Source of the DNA: Gemmatimonadaceae bacterium
Lineage (GTDB): Bacteria > Gemmatimonadota > Gemmatimonadetes > Gemmatimonadales > Gemmatimonadaceae
NCBI GenBank assembly: GCA_025934775.1
Contig: JAICWO010000014.1
Coordinates: 62,001 to 126,000, forward strand
Length of the DNA: 64,000 bases
Direction of reading: 5' to 3'
The notes below the pieces were generated by a model. It was not told the DNA's origin. It searched no databases and worked only from the letters and a program-made list of their open reading frames with translations. Made by a program: the position numbers and the translations under genes. This document shows, piece after piece, positions 36,921 through 46,693 of this stretch; the stretch's first letter is position 1, and each line of letters starts with the position of its first letter.

Positions 36921-38027
36921 TCATGGAGCAGGCGCTCGATTGAGCTCCGGATTGCCGCCCGCGGATTGATACGACCAATCGAAGACGACATAGTCTGAAG
37001 TGACGAACCCGACGCGTACCGCGGCGAAATGCACGCCGTCGGGCTTCACGATCCTGAACACGTACGCGTGACCGGGGAGCGCCTGCACGCCGGCCGCCGA
37101 GTAGCCTGCGGATGGTGCGCGATCGACGCTCGTGAGGCTCGGCACGGCTCCCGCCGTGTACGGCGCCACGGTAGTGCTGCTCTGCGCGGGCGTGAGTGCG
37201 AGTGTGTTGTCGGCGTTCCGAACGACGCTGAACGCGACGTCGCGGCGCGATGCGGTGGTGACCACGCCGAACGTGTGCGCGCTGTCGTCGGAGAAGAGGA
37301 ACGCCGAGCTGTCGGCGCGCGCGGCGGTCGCATACACGAGCACGTTCCGGGCGTCGTAGCGCGGGGTGTCCAGGTGCGCGTCGCTCCATTGGCTCTCGTG
37401 GCCATCACGCGTCACGGCGCTCACCGCGAAGCATCGCGACACGCCATTGGGAAGGTCGCCGGCAATGAAGTCGTCCGACACTGTCGTTCCCTCGAGCACC
37501 CAACCCGCGGTGCAGACGCCGCGAGAGCCGTCGTACGGAGTCGAGTACACGCGGTAGTGATCGAACGTCCCGTTCGAGGCGTCGATCGCGTTGCTGCTCC
37601 ACGACAATTGGATGGCCTGGTTGAGCGAGATCGACGCGAGCGCCTGCGGCGCCGGCAGATGCGACTCGAGATCGATCGTCACGATATCTGAATTCGCAAT
37701 CTCGTCACCATTCTCGTCGCGCGTCGCGACGTAGTACTGCAGCTCCGGTGTGCCGGCATCGTGGAACGTGGGCGACGTGGTCGTCGCGCGGAGCTGCCAG
37801 TCGGCACCGGCCGACGCGCGGCCATACACGTTGAACGCGCTCGCCCGCCCGCTCGCGGGAATCTCCCACATGAGCAGCACGCCCAGGGGCGACCCGGGAT
37901 CTCCGCTCGGGATCAGTTGGTAGGTGAGGTTGGTCGGCGCGTTGGGATCGGCGCCGGGACCGGTGAGCAGCGCTTCGCAGGACGCGAGCGGAAGCAGCGC
38001 GGCCAGCATCAAACGACTCAGGTGCAT
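36921..38027 (-). CDS. Predicted lipoprotein with fibronectin III-like repeats
   Basis: 369 residues. The signal peptide ends in a textbook lipobox (LPLASC, Cys at about 17). The mature part has two beta-sandwich-like segments of about 90 residues (near 35-130 and 130-220) with the WEIP...YGRAS and WSSNAID...YRVYS patterns common to fibronectin III domains, then an unassigned C-terminal domain. It should be anchored in the outer membrane. GGAG lies 6 nt upstream of ATG 38027. Whether it belongs to the hut transcript (70-nt gap to hutH) is unclear. Confidence 0.82.
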   Translation of the reverse strand: MHLSRLMLAALLPLASCEALLTGPGADPNAPTNLTYQLIPSGDPGSPLGVLLMWEIPASGRASAFNVYGRASAGADWQLRATTTSPTFHDAGTPELQYYVATRDENGDEIANSDIVTIDLESHLPAPQALASISLNQAIQLSWSSNAIDASNGTFDHYRVYSTPYDGSRGVCTAGWVLEGTTVSDDFIAGDLPNGVSRCFAVSAVTRDGHESQWSDAHLDTPRYDARNVLVYATAARADSSAFLFSDDSAHTFGVVTTASRRDVAFSVVRNADNTLALTPAQSSTTVAPYTAGAVPSLTSVDRAPSAGYSAAGVQALPGHAYVFRIVKPDGVHFAAVRVGFVTSDYVVFDWSYQSAGGNPELNRAPAP

Positions 38028-38085
38028 GCGCACTCCGGGTGGGCTTCGTGCGATCGGAGTGCATCCGGCGGACCAGACCGTGACG

Positions 38086-38105
38086 CGCCGCAAGTCGTTG
38101 CGGCG
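38086..38105. other. Hairpin between lptD and the lipoprotein gene
   Basis: CGCCGCAA (38086-38093) pairs with TTGCGGCG (38098-38105) around a 4-nt loop. It lies about 60 nt upstream of the lipoprotein start. No T-tract follows, so it may be a 5' leader or 3' end structure. Confidence 0.4.
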
Positions 38106-38138
38106 ACGCGCCGATCGCCTGCGGCCTCACGTTGCCGC

Positions 38139-38154
38139 GTCCACTGTCGTGGAC
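38139..38154. other. Small hairpin downstream of lptD
   Basis: GTCCAC (38139-38144) and GTGGAC (38149-38154) form a 6-bp stem with a 4-nt loop, 40 nt after the lptD stop. Without a T-tract it is a weak terminator candidate. Confidence 0.35.
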
Positions 38155-38194
38155 AGCGACCTGCCTTCACGAGAGGTCAGTGTGTCCGTGGATT

Positions 38195-41188
38195 TTAGAA
38201 CGTCTGGCCGGAGCGGACCGTGGCGCGGTTGTAATCGAACTTGATGTCCGGGTCCGCCTTGAGCGCGATCGTGAAGTTGAACGCGAAGTTGCCGTTCGGC
38301 GACTGCGTGAAGCCGAACATCGCGCGCCAGTCGTGCAGATCGCGCTGGAGCTGGACCATGTGGCTCGCGAACTGATGGTGCTCGAAGTCGTAGGTCGACG
38401 TCCAATGCGCCGACCACTTCGGCGTGAGGTTGAACGCGATGTTCGACTGGAGCGACGTCGTGGGTGGAATCTTGTACGCCGGGCCGCCCGCTTCGGTCGG
38501 CGGAATCGGCGTATCGGTCGTGGGTTGTGCACGCGCCTGCGCGAGACAGGCGTCGAGCAGGAACGGCTCGCCCTGCGAGATCTGCTGGCAGCGCACCTGC
38601 GGATCGTACTCGATGACGTTGGCGCCGACCGGCGGACGCGGGCTCGAACGCGAGAATGCGAAATTCGCCGTCCACCCGGCGGTGGTCGGCACGATGAACC
38701 GGTCGCCGCCGCGCACGCTGCCGGCGACGGGCTGCGCGGCGAACTGCGCCTGCTCCGCGGCATCGGGCGCCGGCTTCGCGCCTTCGACGCCGACGCCGGG
38801 CGACGGCGCCTTTTGCGGCTCGGGCGCCGGATGCCCGAAGAGGCGCGAGAGCACCGTGAATGGATTCTTGTCGCGGCCAATATTGAGCGACGCGGAGATC
38901 GTCTGGAGCCACGGCTTGAACACGGCCGAGTCGCTCAGCGCCGAGCCTTGGAAGAGCGAGTAGTTGGCGCTGAACTCGAAGCCGGGAAGCAGATCCGAGT
39001 TGAGGTCGTAGCCCCACGAATCGGTCGTGATGCCGCGCATCGCGCTGAGCCCGCGCGACTTCGCGACGCTCGCGCGCTCGAAGTCATAGGTGAGCGGCGT
39101 GAAGTTGACGCTGAGCAGCTTGATCTTGTCCGACGAACCGGTGGTCGTCGCCGAATCATTGCCGCCGGTGCGCGGCCGAACCTTGGCCTCGAAGTTCTGC
39201 TGCAAGCCGAAGGAGACGGAGTTGGACGCGAGATTTCCGAGATAGCCTTTGCGCGTGCTGCCGATCGCCTTGAGGTAATCGTTGCCGACGTCGGCGGCCG
39301 GCGCGTAGCTGTAGCTGATCGACGGCGTGATCGAATGCCGGATCGCCTCGAACGGACCGAAGCTGGCGAACGTGAAGCGATGATAGAGCGTCGGCGTCGC
39401 CGACAATCCGAAGTTCAAGCGCTTGGCCTGATGGACGTACTGCCCGTTGGTGCGCTCGCTCGCGATCCAGAACGGCCCAGGGTCGACGTTCGAGAGGCCG
39501 ACGCTCGGCGTGAGATTGAATCTGTTCTGCGCCACGCCGGGGAGCGTGAACTGCGGATTCCAGTCGACTTCCGTCTTGTACGTCGACGCGAACACGCGGT
39601 TCGCGATCACGTCGCCCGTGTTCACGTCATAGATCTGGTATTGCTCGGGGAAGTTGTTCCGCTGCTGGTGAATGCGGAACGAGTTGTGAAAGTCCCAGCC
39701 GAAGATCTGGAGCGGCGTATCGAACGTGGTCGTCGCGTCGTACGAGCTGCGATTGGTATTGACCGTGCTGTCGAGCTTCCCGAGCGCGTTGATCTCGTAC
39801 TTCGTCGAACCCGGCCCGGGTTGATCCATGCCCAGCGTGGAGTTCTCGCTGAAGCTGAAGCTCGGCGTCCACGTGAGCCACTTACCCACGCTCACGGGCG
39901 TCGAGGTCAATGAGAACGTTGGAAACGTGCGGTCGACCTGCTTCCGGCCCGGGTACTGCTTCTGCGTCGCGCCAAGCGAGAGCGACGCGGGCCCAAGCTT
40001 GGTCGTGTACGTCGCGGCCGACGCGATCGTCGCGAGCGCGGTGTACGGGTTGAACGTGTTCTGCCGCTGGAGATCTGTGCTCGTGACGTAGTTGACGCTG
40101 GTCGTGAAGTGCGTGTCGTGAGAGAAGTCCTGCGAGTGCGACCAGCTCAGGCCAAGGTTCGTGCGGTGGTCCGCCTGCGTCGTGTAGTTCAAGCCGATGC
40201 GGCCGCCCATGAACCGGTCGAGCCACTTGTAATTCCAATCGAAGTTGTAGCGGAGCCAGCCCGGATCGGTGGCGACGCCGCCCGCGGAGCTGCGCCAGTC
40301 GAGCCACGTCGCAAAATCGAAGTAGTCGCTGAGCGCCCAGTAATAGCCCACGTGGTCCACGTTGCGCCGATACGTTGGGCTGTTGCGCACGATGTCGCCG
40401 AACCCGAACTGCGGCGGGAGAATGCCGCTGTGCCGCCCGGAGCGGTTGTCGCTGAAGATGAACGGGAACCACGCGACGGGGATGTCCTTCACGTACATCA
40501 CCACGTTCCGCGCGACGATCGCGTTGTTCGACGTGCGCTTCGCTTCCTTGTACACGAACTGGTAATCCGGAATCGAGTCGCTGCAGCTCGTCATCGATCC
40601 GCCGCGGATCCACGCCGTCGGCGAGTGTCCCGCCGTGCTGTCGATGTCGACGCGCGCGGTGTTGACGTGCATGTACCACATCTCGCCGTTGCTCACCGGG
40701 AGATACGCGTTGCTGATGCGCGCCGACCGCTGCCCGAGGCTGAAGCTGATCTGCGGATAGAACCCCGTGATGTCCGCCTGGCCGCTCGACGGGTCGCTGA
40801 GCACGTAGTGGCCGCCCGTGATCACGCGCCGCGCGCTCTCCGTGTAAAAGATGCCGCTGTCGCTGACGACCGTTTGCGAGTCGCGCTGCACGACCGCCTT
40901 GAGCTTTTTCTGCTTGTTGGCGAGCAGGTCGAGCGCGCGCGTCTGGGCGTTGAAGTTCGCGGTGTCGCCCTGGTAGCGCGTGATCGAGTAATCCTTGAGG
41001 TCGAGCAGCTTCTGCGTGACGCTGTCCGGCGTCGGCCAGCGGACGAGCGCGGTCGTGTCCTTGGTCGAATCACGCCGCACCGGCTGCTGCGTGCCTGGGC
41101 GCATGCCGGGCAGACCGGGCAGACGCTGCGCCTGCGCCGCCGCGCCGCCGCCGATCAGCATCAGGAGCGCGATGAGCCACCGCTTCAT
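38195..41188 (-). CDS. lptD: LPS assembly protein LptD
   Basis: Outer-membrane beta-barrel that inserts LPS. 997 residues, longer than E. coli LptD (784). Seen: a signal peptide at 1-20, an OstA-like domain at about 60-180 with the RVITGGHYVLSDPSSGQADITG segment, then a long barrel with many aromatic, alternating strands, and a C-terminal strand region ending FDYNRATVRSGQTF. A proline/alanine-rich insert (residues near 770-830) is specific to this sequence. Only a few cysteines are visible, so the disulfide pattern of E. coli is not obvious. It is the last gene of the envelope unit and starts inside the tatC stop (ATGA). Confidence 0.92.
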   Translation of the reverse strand: MKRWLIALLMLIGGGAAAQAQRLPGLPGMRPGTQQPVRRDSTKDTTALVRWPTPDSVTQKLLDLKDYSITRYQGDTANFNAQTRALDLLANKQKKLKAVVQRDSQTVVSDSGIFYTESARRVITGGHYVLSDPSSGQADITGFYPQISFSLGQRSARISNAYLPVSNGEMWYMHVNTARVDIDSTAGHSPTAWIRGGSMTSCSDSIPDYQFVYKEAKRTSNNAIVARNVVMYVKDIPVAWFPFIFSDNRSGRHSGILPPQFGFGDIVRNSPTYRRNVDHVGYYWALSDYFDFATWLDWRSSAGGVATDPGWLRYNFDWNYKWLDRFMGGRIGLNYTTQADHRTNLGLSWSHSQDFSHDTHFTTSVNYVTSTDLQRQNTFNPYTALATIASAATYTTKLGPASLSLGATQKQYPGRKQVDRTFPTFSLTSTPVSVGKWLTWTPSFSFSENSTLGMDQPGPGSTKYEINALGKLDSTVNTNRSSYDATTTFDTPLQIFGWDFHNSFRIHQQRNNFPEQYQIYDVNTGDVIANRVFASTYKTEVDWNPQFTLPGVAQNRFNLTPSVGLSNVDPGPFWIASERTNGQYVHQAKRLNFGLSATPTLYHRFTFASFGPFEAIRHSITPSISYSYAPAADVGNDYLKAIGSTRKGYLGNLASNSVSFGLQQNFEAKVRPRTGGNDSATTTGSSDKIKLLSVNFTPLTYDFERASVAKSRGLSAMRGITTDSWGYDLNSDLLPGFEFSANYSLFQGSALSDSAVFKPWLQTISASLNIGRDKNPFTVLSRLFGHPAPEPQKAPSPGVGVEGAKPAPDAAEQAQFAAQPVAGSVRGGDRFIVPTTAGWTANFAFSRSSPRPPVGANVIEYDPQVRCQQISQGEPFLLDACLAQARAQPTTDTPIPPTEAGGPAYKIPPTTSLQSNIAFNLTPKWSAHWTSTYDFEHHQFASHMVQLQRDLHDWRAMFGFTQSPNGNFAFNFTIALKADPDIKFDYNRATVRSGQTF

Positions 41189-41976
41189 GCGACGACGCTC
41201 GATTCCGGCGGCCGTAGCGCGAGCCGGCGCTGCCGGCGCCGATAGACGAAGTACGCGCCAATCACGCTGAGCTCGTACAAGAGATAGAGCGGCACGGCGA
41301 GCGCGATCGTCGTCCAGACCATGTCGCCCGGCGTGAGGAACGCGCCGATGATCACGATGATCACGATCGCGTGGCGCCGGTATTTGTTCAGGAACTGCGG
41401 CGTGACGATGCCGAGGGCCGCCAACGCGAGAATGACGATCGGCAGCTCGAAGCTCACGCCGAACGTCAGGATCATCGAGAATAGAAAATCAAAATAGTCC
41501 TCGGCCGTGATCAACGGCACGAGCGACGGGCCGCCGAAGCCGAACAGCCAGGGCAGCGCGAGCGGCACGACGACGAAATACGCCAGCGCGGCGCCGGCGG
41601 CGAACAGCAGGATGCCGGCATAGAGCACTCCGACCGCGACCCGCTTCTCGTGCCGGCGTAGCGCGGGCGCGAGAAAGGCCCAGAGCTGGAGCAGGATCAC
41701 CGGCGCGGCCAGCACGAAGCCGATCGTCATCGCGACGTCGAGCGTGACGGTGAAGGCTTCGCTCGGGTGCATGAACGCGAGCTTCTCCACCGGATGCTGC
41801 GGCAAGTCGAAAATCGGGCGCGCGAGAAGCCCGATCAGATCGAACTGCATGGCGATCCAGAACCCGATGCCGACCCCGACGATGACGGCGATCAACGAGT
41901 AGATGATCCGCCACCGCAGTTCCTCGAGGTGATCGAGAAACGGCATTTCACCGCTTTCAGACTTCGGGATCGGCAT
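41185..41976 (-). CDS. tatC: Sec-independent translocase subunit TatC
   Basis: 263 residues with six membrane helices. Seen: the cytoplasmic FLDHLEELRWRI motif near the start and the FSMILTFGVSFELPIV block, both hallmarks of TatC, which recognises twin-arginine signal peptides. It lies 14 nt after cpoB and overlaps lptD by 4 nt, whereas tatA is 14 kb away. Basic C-terminal tail in the cytoplasm. Confidence 0.95.
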   Translation of the reverse strand: MPIPKSESGEMPFLDHLEELRWRIIYSLIAVIVGVGIGFWIAMQFDLIGLLARPIFDLPQHPVEKLAFMHPSEAFTVTLDVAMTIGFVLAAPVILLQLWAFLAPALRRHEKRVAVGVLYAGILLFAAGAALAYFVVVPLALPWLFGFGGPSLVPLITAEDYFDFLFSMILTFGVSFELPIVILALAALGIVTPQFLNKYRRHAIVIIVIIGAFLTPGDMVWTTIALAVPLYLLYELSVIGAYFVYRRRQRRLALRPPESSVVA

Positions 41977-41990
41977 TCGGCTCCGGCGAT

Positions 41991-42806
41991 CTACACTCGT
42001 TCGTGCAGCAACGTATCAGCGAGTCGCGCTTCGTCGGAGTCAGGGTAATCGCGAACGACGCGCTGGAGAAACTTGCGCGCTTCGCTCTTCTTGTTGGCGT
42101 CCCACAGCATCTTGCCGTGGCGATACAATCCGGTCGCCGCTTCCGGACTCTTCGGGTACTTGTCCGCGACGAGCAGGTATACTGAATCTGCCGCCGCGCT
42201 GTTCCCCTCCTGCGCGTACGACTCACCAATATAAAGCTGCGCCCGCGACGCACGATCGTCGTTGGGAGACGAATTGAGCAATTGCTGGAAGTTGTTCCGC
42301 GCCGCCGCTGTGGCGCCTTCCTGCAACTGCTGGCGCGCGGTGATGAACAGCGTCGCCGCGCCTGGCCCGGTTGCCTGCTGAGTCGTGTCGGTTCCCGGCG
42401 CCGGCGGCGGCACGGCGGCGGGATTCGCCATCGCGCCCTGCTCTCTCAGCGCCTGCAACTGCGCCTGCGCGTTCTGGAGGTTGCGCGTCGTCTGGCCGAG
42501 CAGCGCCTGAATCGTCACGATCTGCTTGCCGATCGCATCGAACTCGCCGGCGGAATTGGCCTGGAACGACGCGAGCCGCTCGGCGAGCACGCGGACCGAA
42601 TCGTTGATTCGCCCCACCGATGCCGACACGGCCTCGATCTGCCGCGCGCGCGATTGGTCCGCGCGCAGGATCGCCGTGTCGCCGCCGGCGAGCTGCGCGC
42701 GCGTGGCGCGCAGCTCGTCCTGCAGCAGTCGAATGTCACTCTTCGATGCGAGACACCCGCCCGCGGCCAACAGCACCGCCGGGGTCAGCGCGGTCCAGCG
42801 CTTCAC
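41991..42806 (-). CDS. cpoB: Tol-Pal system protein CpoB (YbgF)
   Basis: 271 residues. A lipoprotein-type signal (VKRWTALTPAVLLAAGGC, Cys 18) is followed by a coiled-coil region (about 20-110), a Pro/Ala linker and three C-terminal TPRs (LQEGATAAARNNFQQLLN onward) as in YbgF/CpoB, which coordinates Tol with peptidoglycan synthesis. E. coli CpoB is soluble and periplasmic, so the lipid anchor is a difference. GTG at 42806 overlaps the pal stop (GTGA). Confidence 0.9.
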   Translation of the reverse strand: MKRWTALTPAVLLAAGGCLASKSDIRLLQDELRATRAQLAGGDTAILRADQSRARQIEAVSASVGRINDSVRVLAERLASFQANSAGEFDAIGKQIVTIQALLGQTTRNLQNAQAQLQALREQGAMANPAAVPPPAPGTDTTQQATGPGAATLFITARQQLQEGATAAARNNFQQLLNSSPNDDRASRAQLYIGESYAQEGNSAAADSVYLLVADKYPKSPEAATGLYRHGKMLWDANKKSEARKFLQRVVRDYPDSDEARLADTLLHERV

Positions 42807-43417
42807 GGCGCCTTCAGCGTCTGCCCGCCCGCGGTGATCTCGAACTCGGCGCGGCGGTTCTGCGACCACGCGCTCTCGTCGTGACCCTGGGCGATTGGAC
42901 GCTCCTCACCGTAGCTGATCGTTTCGATGCGCGAATCGGCGATGCCGTGCTGCACGAGGTACGCCTTGACCGCGGCCGCGCGGCGCTGGCCGAGGGCGAG
43001 GTTGTACTCGTCGGAGCCGCGCTCGTCGGTGTGTCCCGCGACGCGAATCGTGACGCTCGGGTTCGCCTGAAGCACCGGCACCTTGGCGTCGAGGATCTGC
43101 TGGTCCTCGGCGCGAATGTCGGACTTGTCGTAATCGAAGTGCACCATCGCGGTCAGCGCGGTCCGCGCCTGCTCGGCGGCCCGGGCGGCCGCGTCGGCGG
43201 CGGAGCGCGCGGCGGCGGCACTGTCGGCGGCGCGGCGCTGCGCGGCGGCGATGCTATCGGCGATGCGCTGTCGTTCCCGAGCGGCGTTGATGCTGTCCTG
43301 GTTGGGGCCGGGCGCAGCGACCGGCGTGGGCGCCGGAGCGGGCTTCTTGTGGCAGGCGTCGAGCGTGACGACGCCGGCGACCGCGAGCGTCAGAGCAGCG
43401 ATACGCTGAATTCGCAT
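42803..43417 (-). CDS. pal: Peptidoglycan-associated lipoprotein Pal
   Basis: 204 residues. Lipobox LDAC with Cys 22, a Pro-rich stretch, an Ala-rich coiled region (about 40-85) longer than in E. coli, then an OmpA-like domain with VHFDYDKSDIR, GHTDERGSDEYN and LGQRRAAAVKAYL, which binds diaminopimelate of peptidoglycan. It is 61 nt from tolB; that gap holds AT-rich sequence but no clear promoter. Confidence 0.95.
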   Translation of the reverse strand: MRIQRIAALTLAVAGVVTLDACHKKPAPAPTPVAAPGPNQDSINAARERQRIADSIAAAQRRAADSAAAARSAADAAARAAEQARTALTAMVHFDYDKSDIRAEDQQILDAKVPVLQANPSVTIRVAGHTDERGSDEYNLALGQRRAAAVKAYLVQHGIADSRIETISYGEERPIAQGHDESAWSQNRRAEFEITAGGQTLKAP

Positions 43418-43478
43418 GAGATGGGGTCTCCGAGAGGTGGCGATGGGTGTTCTGATACTTGAATACCAGGTTCTTAAC

Positions 43479-44804
43479 TCACTGTCCCCCGCTGCCGCCG
43501 AGCCGCGCCGACCAGGCGGGGAGGCGATCCCCCGGCGAATGCGTCAACTGGCGCACCCGGCCCGACTCGGTGTCCATGATCCACAACTGGCGCTCGCCCG
43601 TCCGGGAGGAGGTGAACACGAGATGCCGCGCGTCGGGGGCCCACGACGGCTGTTCGTTCTGCCCCTCGCTCGTCAACAGCTTCGGCGTGCCGCCGGTAAC
43701 CGGGATGGTGCGAATCTGGAAGCGATCGTTGATCCGCTCCGCGTAAGCGATCAGGCGGCCGTCGGGAGACCAGTCCGGGTCAGTCCGATAGTTCTTCTCG
43801 CTGAAATCGTAATTGGTGAGGACGTCAGCACTGGTTCCATCGGAGTCCATAATATACAACTCCGGACGGCCGAGCGCGTTACTCACAAAGACAATTCGAC
43901 GACCGTCGGGACTCACCGCCGGAAGCGATTCCTCCACGCCGCGCGAGCCTGGGGTCAGACGCTGCGTCGCGCCGCCGCTCACGGCGATCGAGTACAGATC
44001 GCTCTCCGTCTCGCCCGCCCGCGTGTACACGACGCGCGATCCATCGGGCGTGAACACCGGCGTGCTGTAGTTCACGTTTCGCGTCGGTCCCACGAGCGTG
44101 CGCGATTGGCCGGTCGAGAGGTCCATGACGACGATGCGCGACGACGGACCGTACGTGCTGTACGCGATCATCGTAGCGGCTGGATTCCATGCCGGACTGA
44201 TGCCGTTTGCGTCCGTCGGCAGCGTGATCTCCGAGGCACCGTCGCTGTCGACGACGCGAATGCTCGCGCCGCGCAGATACGCGATGCGCGACGATGCGAT
44301 GCCCCGCTGTCCGGTCACCCAACGCGTGACTTCGTCGGAGACCTGGTGAATGGATTGACGCCAGTCGCGGCTCATCGGATTCCCCGCGAGCGCGAACTCC
44401 TTCACGTTCACCACCGCGCCGCGCGTGACGTCGTGCAGCGCGACGTGCAGTCCCGCCGGCACCGGCGTGATCTGCACGATCGCCTGTACGCCGAGGTGCT
44501 GAAAGATCGGATAATTGAGTCCCGCGGCCGTGCCGGCATTCTTGAGCGCACCCGGGTCGCTCGAGTCGATCGGCGTGAGCGTGAAGCGATCGCTGAAATC
44601 GAGATCGCGCTTGACGATCGCGCGGACGGAATCCCCGAACGCGCCCGTCACCGGCAGCACGACGACGGTGTATTTGTCGTGCGAGGGATCGTACACGCCG
44701 TTGATCGTGATGCCGCGGTACGTCGTGTCCTGCGCGCGGAGCGCGGGCGCGAACGGCAACGCGATCAGCGCGACCAGCGACGCCGTGCGAGAGAGTCGTA
44801 TCAT
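43479..44804 (-). CDS. tolB: Tol-Pal system translocation protein TolB
   Basis: 441-residue periplasmic protein. Signal peptide MIRLSRTASLVALIAL..., cut after RAQ or nearby; an N-terminal alpha/beta domain (about 30-165); then WD40-like beta-propeller repeats, with PDGSRVVYTRAG, PDGRRIVFVSNA and PDGRLIAYAERI marking blades. Contacts Pal and TolA. ATG at 44804 overlaps the tolA stop (ATGA). The open frame extends to 44936 over tolA but without coding character. Confidence 0.95.
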   Translation of the reverse strand: MIRLSRTASLVALIALPFAPALRAQDTTYRGITINGVYDPSHDKYTVVVLPVTGAFGDSVRAIVKRDLDFSDRFTLTPIDSSDPGALKNAGTAAGLNYPIFQHLGVQAIVQITPVPAGLHVALHDVTRGAVVNVKEFALAGNPMSRDWRQSIHQVSDEVTRWVTGQRGIASSRIAYLRGASIRVVDSDGASEITLPTDANGISPAWNPAATMIAYSTYGPSSRIVVMDLSTGQSRTLVGPTRNVNYSTPVFTPDGSRVVYTRAGETESDLYSIAVSGGATQRLTPGSRGVEESLPAVSPDGRRIVFVSNALGRPELYIMDSDGTSADVLTNYDFSEKNYRTDPDWSPDGRLIAYAERINDRFQIRTIPVTGGTPKLLTSEGQNEQPSWAPDARHLVFTSSRTGERQLWIMDTESGRVRQLTHSPGDRLPAWSARLGGSGGQ

Positions 44805-45511
44805 CGATAGACCGATGGAGTGAACCGGAATTGCACCGGAAGAATGTCTTCGTTGAAGCTGCCGGGAAGCGCCCCGAACGATTTCGCGTTCGCCGCGGCT
44901 TCGACCGCCGCGAGCGCTGCCTGATCGAAATTCCAATTTCGAGACGACTCGGCGACCGCAATGCTGTTCGGATCCACGCTGCCGTCGCGCTTGATCACGA
45001 AACGAACAGTCGCCGTCAACGTGGCGCCCGTCGGCCGGAAGCGCAGCAGCACCTGCCGCGTGATGTTGTCGATGTACGGCTGATACGGGAACTCGACGCC
45101 GGGCGTGTGGACGTTCGCGACGTCGGCGCCCTTCCCACCCGTTGGTCCGCCGCCGGCCACAGGCGCGGGCGCTTTCTCAGGCTTCTCCGGCGCAGCGACG
45201 GGAGTCGCTGCCTTTGGTGCGGCCCTGGTCTTCACCTTGGGCGGCGCAGGCGCCTTCGTGGCCGGAACTGATTTCGCCGGCGGCGGCGTGGGCGTCGTCT
45301 TCTCCACCGGCGGCGTGGGCGCGGGGCGATCCTGAACGACACCAACGGCGCGCTCGCCCGGCGGGGCGGCGAACAACTGCACGCGATAGATCGGCGCCTG
45401 CGGCGGAGGAGCCGGCGGACGCAACAGCAGAACCGCCGCGATCAGTCCGCCGTGCAGCACGACGGACACGACGATCGGCCCGCGGAGCCGGGGAGCCGAG
45501 AGTTCCGTCAC
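44801..45511 (-). CDS. tolA: TonB/TolA family energy transducer
   Basis: 236 residues: one N-terminal membrane helix (PIVVSVVLHGGLIAAVLLL), a Pro/Lys/Ala-rich spacer (about 40-125) and a C-terminal TonB-type domain (TATVRFVIKRDGSVDPNSIAV). Placed between tolR and tolB, so it most likely fills the TolA role, although the C-terminal domain looks like TonB. Spacer repeats are shorter than in E. coli TolA. Confidence 0.88.
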   Translation of the reverse strand: MTELSAPRLRGPIVVSVVLHGGLIAAVLLLRPPAPPPQAPIYRVQLFAAPPGERAVGVVQDRPAPTPPVEKTTPTPPPAKSVPATKAPAPPKVKTRAAPKAATPVAAPEKPEKAPAPVAGGGPTGGKGADVANVHTPGVEFPYQPYIDNITRQVLLRFRPTGATLTATVRFVIKRDGSVDPNSIAVAESSRNWNFDQAALAAVEAAANAKSFGALPGSFNEDILPVQFRFTPSVYR

Positions 45512-45925
45512 CTACCGCACGTCCTCCGGCTCCGTGACGAGCCCGACGTTCGTGACGCCGTCGGCGTTCATGATCCCGAGCACCTGAGCGAAGGTTCCAT
45601 AGTCGACGTTTTTATCTGCTCGGAGATACACGCCGTTCCGCATTCGGTTCTGCGCCAGCGACGGGAACACCACGCGAAACTCGCGAAGTGTATAGTGCTG
45701 ATCGTCGATCACGACGTCGCCCGCGTGCGTGACGGAGACCGTCAGCTCGCCCTTGGACTCGAGCGGCTTCGACTGCGCTTGCGGCAGCGAGATGTCGATC
45801 CCGCCCTGCATCATCGGCGCGGTGATCATGAAGATCACGAGCAGCAGCAGCATCACGTCGATCAGACTGACGACGTTCACGTCCGCGTTCAGCTCGTAGC
45901 GGTGCCGGCGCGCGCGCCTGGGCAT
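45512..45925 (-). CDS. tolR: ExbD/TolR family protein
   Basis: 137 residues: one membrane helix with the conserved aspartate needed for proton use (VVSLIDVMLLLLVIFMITAP), then a periplasmic domain with the LRADKNVDYGTFAQVLGIM fold typical of TolR/ExbD. It works with TolQ as the proton-driven motor of the Tol system. It ends where tolA begins. Confidence 0.95.
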   Translation of the reverse strand: MPRRARRHRYELNADVNVVSLIDVMLLLLVIFMITAPMMQGGIDISLPQAQSKPLESKGELTVSVTHAGDVVIDDQHYTLREFRVVFPSLAQNRMRNGVYLRADKNVDYGTFAQVLGIMNADGVTNVGLVTEPEDVR

Positions 45926-45926
45926 G

Positions 45927-46682
45927 TCAGATCCGTCCTTCGCGCACGAGCAGCGCGATCACCGCCGTGCCGAAATTCTCCATCATCGCGTCGAAGCGAT
46001 TGAGGCGGCTCGCGAAAATGTTGTAGCCGAACGTCGCCGGGATCGCGACGGCGAGCGCCGCCGCGGTCGCCGTGAGCGCCTCTCCCACGCCGGGGGCAAC
46101 CGCGGCGAGATTCCCGGAGCCCTTCGTCGCGATTCCCAGAAATGCCTCGATCACGCCGAGCACTGTACCGAGCAGCCCGATGAGCGGGCTCACCGAGCCG
46201 ATGGTCGCGAGCCATGGGAGAAAGCGTCCGATGCGGTCGCGCTCCGTCGACGCTTCGGTGTCGAGCAGCAGGTGCAGCGTCTCGATCTGTGAGCCGCTGA
46301 GCGTTGCCGCCGCCGGCGTCTGGGTCGTTCCGGTGATCGACAGCTCGCGAACCTGTTGGTTGGCGACGCGCGCATCGCCGACGAAGTGCATCGCGCGAAG
46401 AAAGAGCCGCGCGAGCGCGTTGGGCGGCGCGCGCTTGGCAAGCGCTCCCGCTTCGTCCAGCCGCGACGCGCGATCGAACTCCCGCGAGAATTTCAGCGAC
46501 GCCGACGACGCCTTCGAGAGCGCGCGCCACACCGCAAAAATGATGGCCCAGCTCAAGAGCGAGAGAAACGCGAGCAGGATGAGCACGAATTTCGTGATCA
46601 TCGACGCGCCGAGAATGAGATCGATTGGATTCGTCGGCACCGAGCCGTGGAGCGCCTGCAGGGCGAAGAAAGCGACGTGCAC
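45927..46682 (-). CDS. tolQ: MotA/TolQ/ExbB proton channel protein TolQ
   Basis: Membrane motor subunit, about 251 residues from GTG 46682. Three hydrophobic segments: FVLILLAFLSLLSWAIIFAV near residue 30, then IGSVSPLIGLLGTVLGVIEAFL, then ALTATAAALAVAIPATFGYNIFA. The last two form the conserved channel helices. GTG at 46682, 11 nt after the epimerase stop, is preferred; it lacks a Shine-Dalgarno, and ATG at 46604 would start just before the first helix. Confidence 0.92.
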   Translation of the reverse strand: MHVAFFALQALHGSVPTNPIDLILGASMITKFVLILLAFLSLLSWAIIFAVWRALSKASSASLKFSREFDRASRLDEAGALAKRAPPNALARLFLRAMHFVGDARVANQQVRELSITGTTQTPAAATLSGSQIETLHLLLDTEASTERDRIGRFLPWLATIGSVSPLIGLLGTVLGVIEAFLGIATKGSGNLAAVAPGVGEALTATAAALAVAIPATFGYNIFASRLNRFDAMMENFGTAVIALLVREGRI

Positions 46683-46693
46683 GTGTGGTGTGG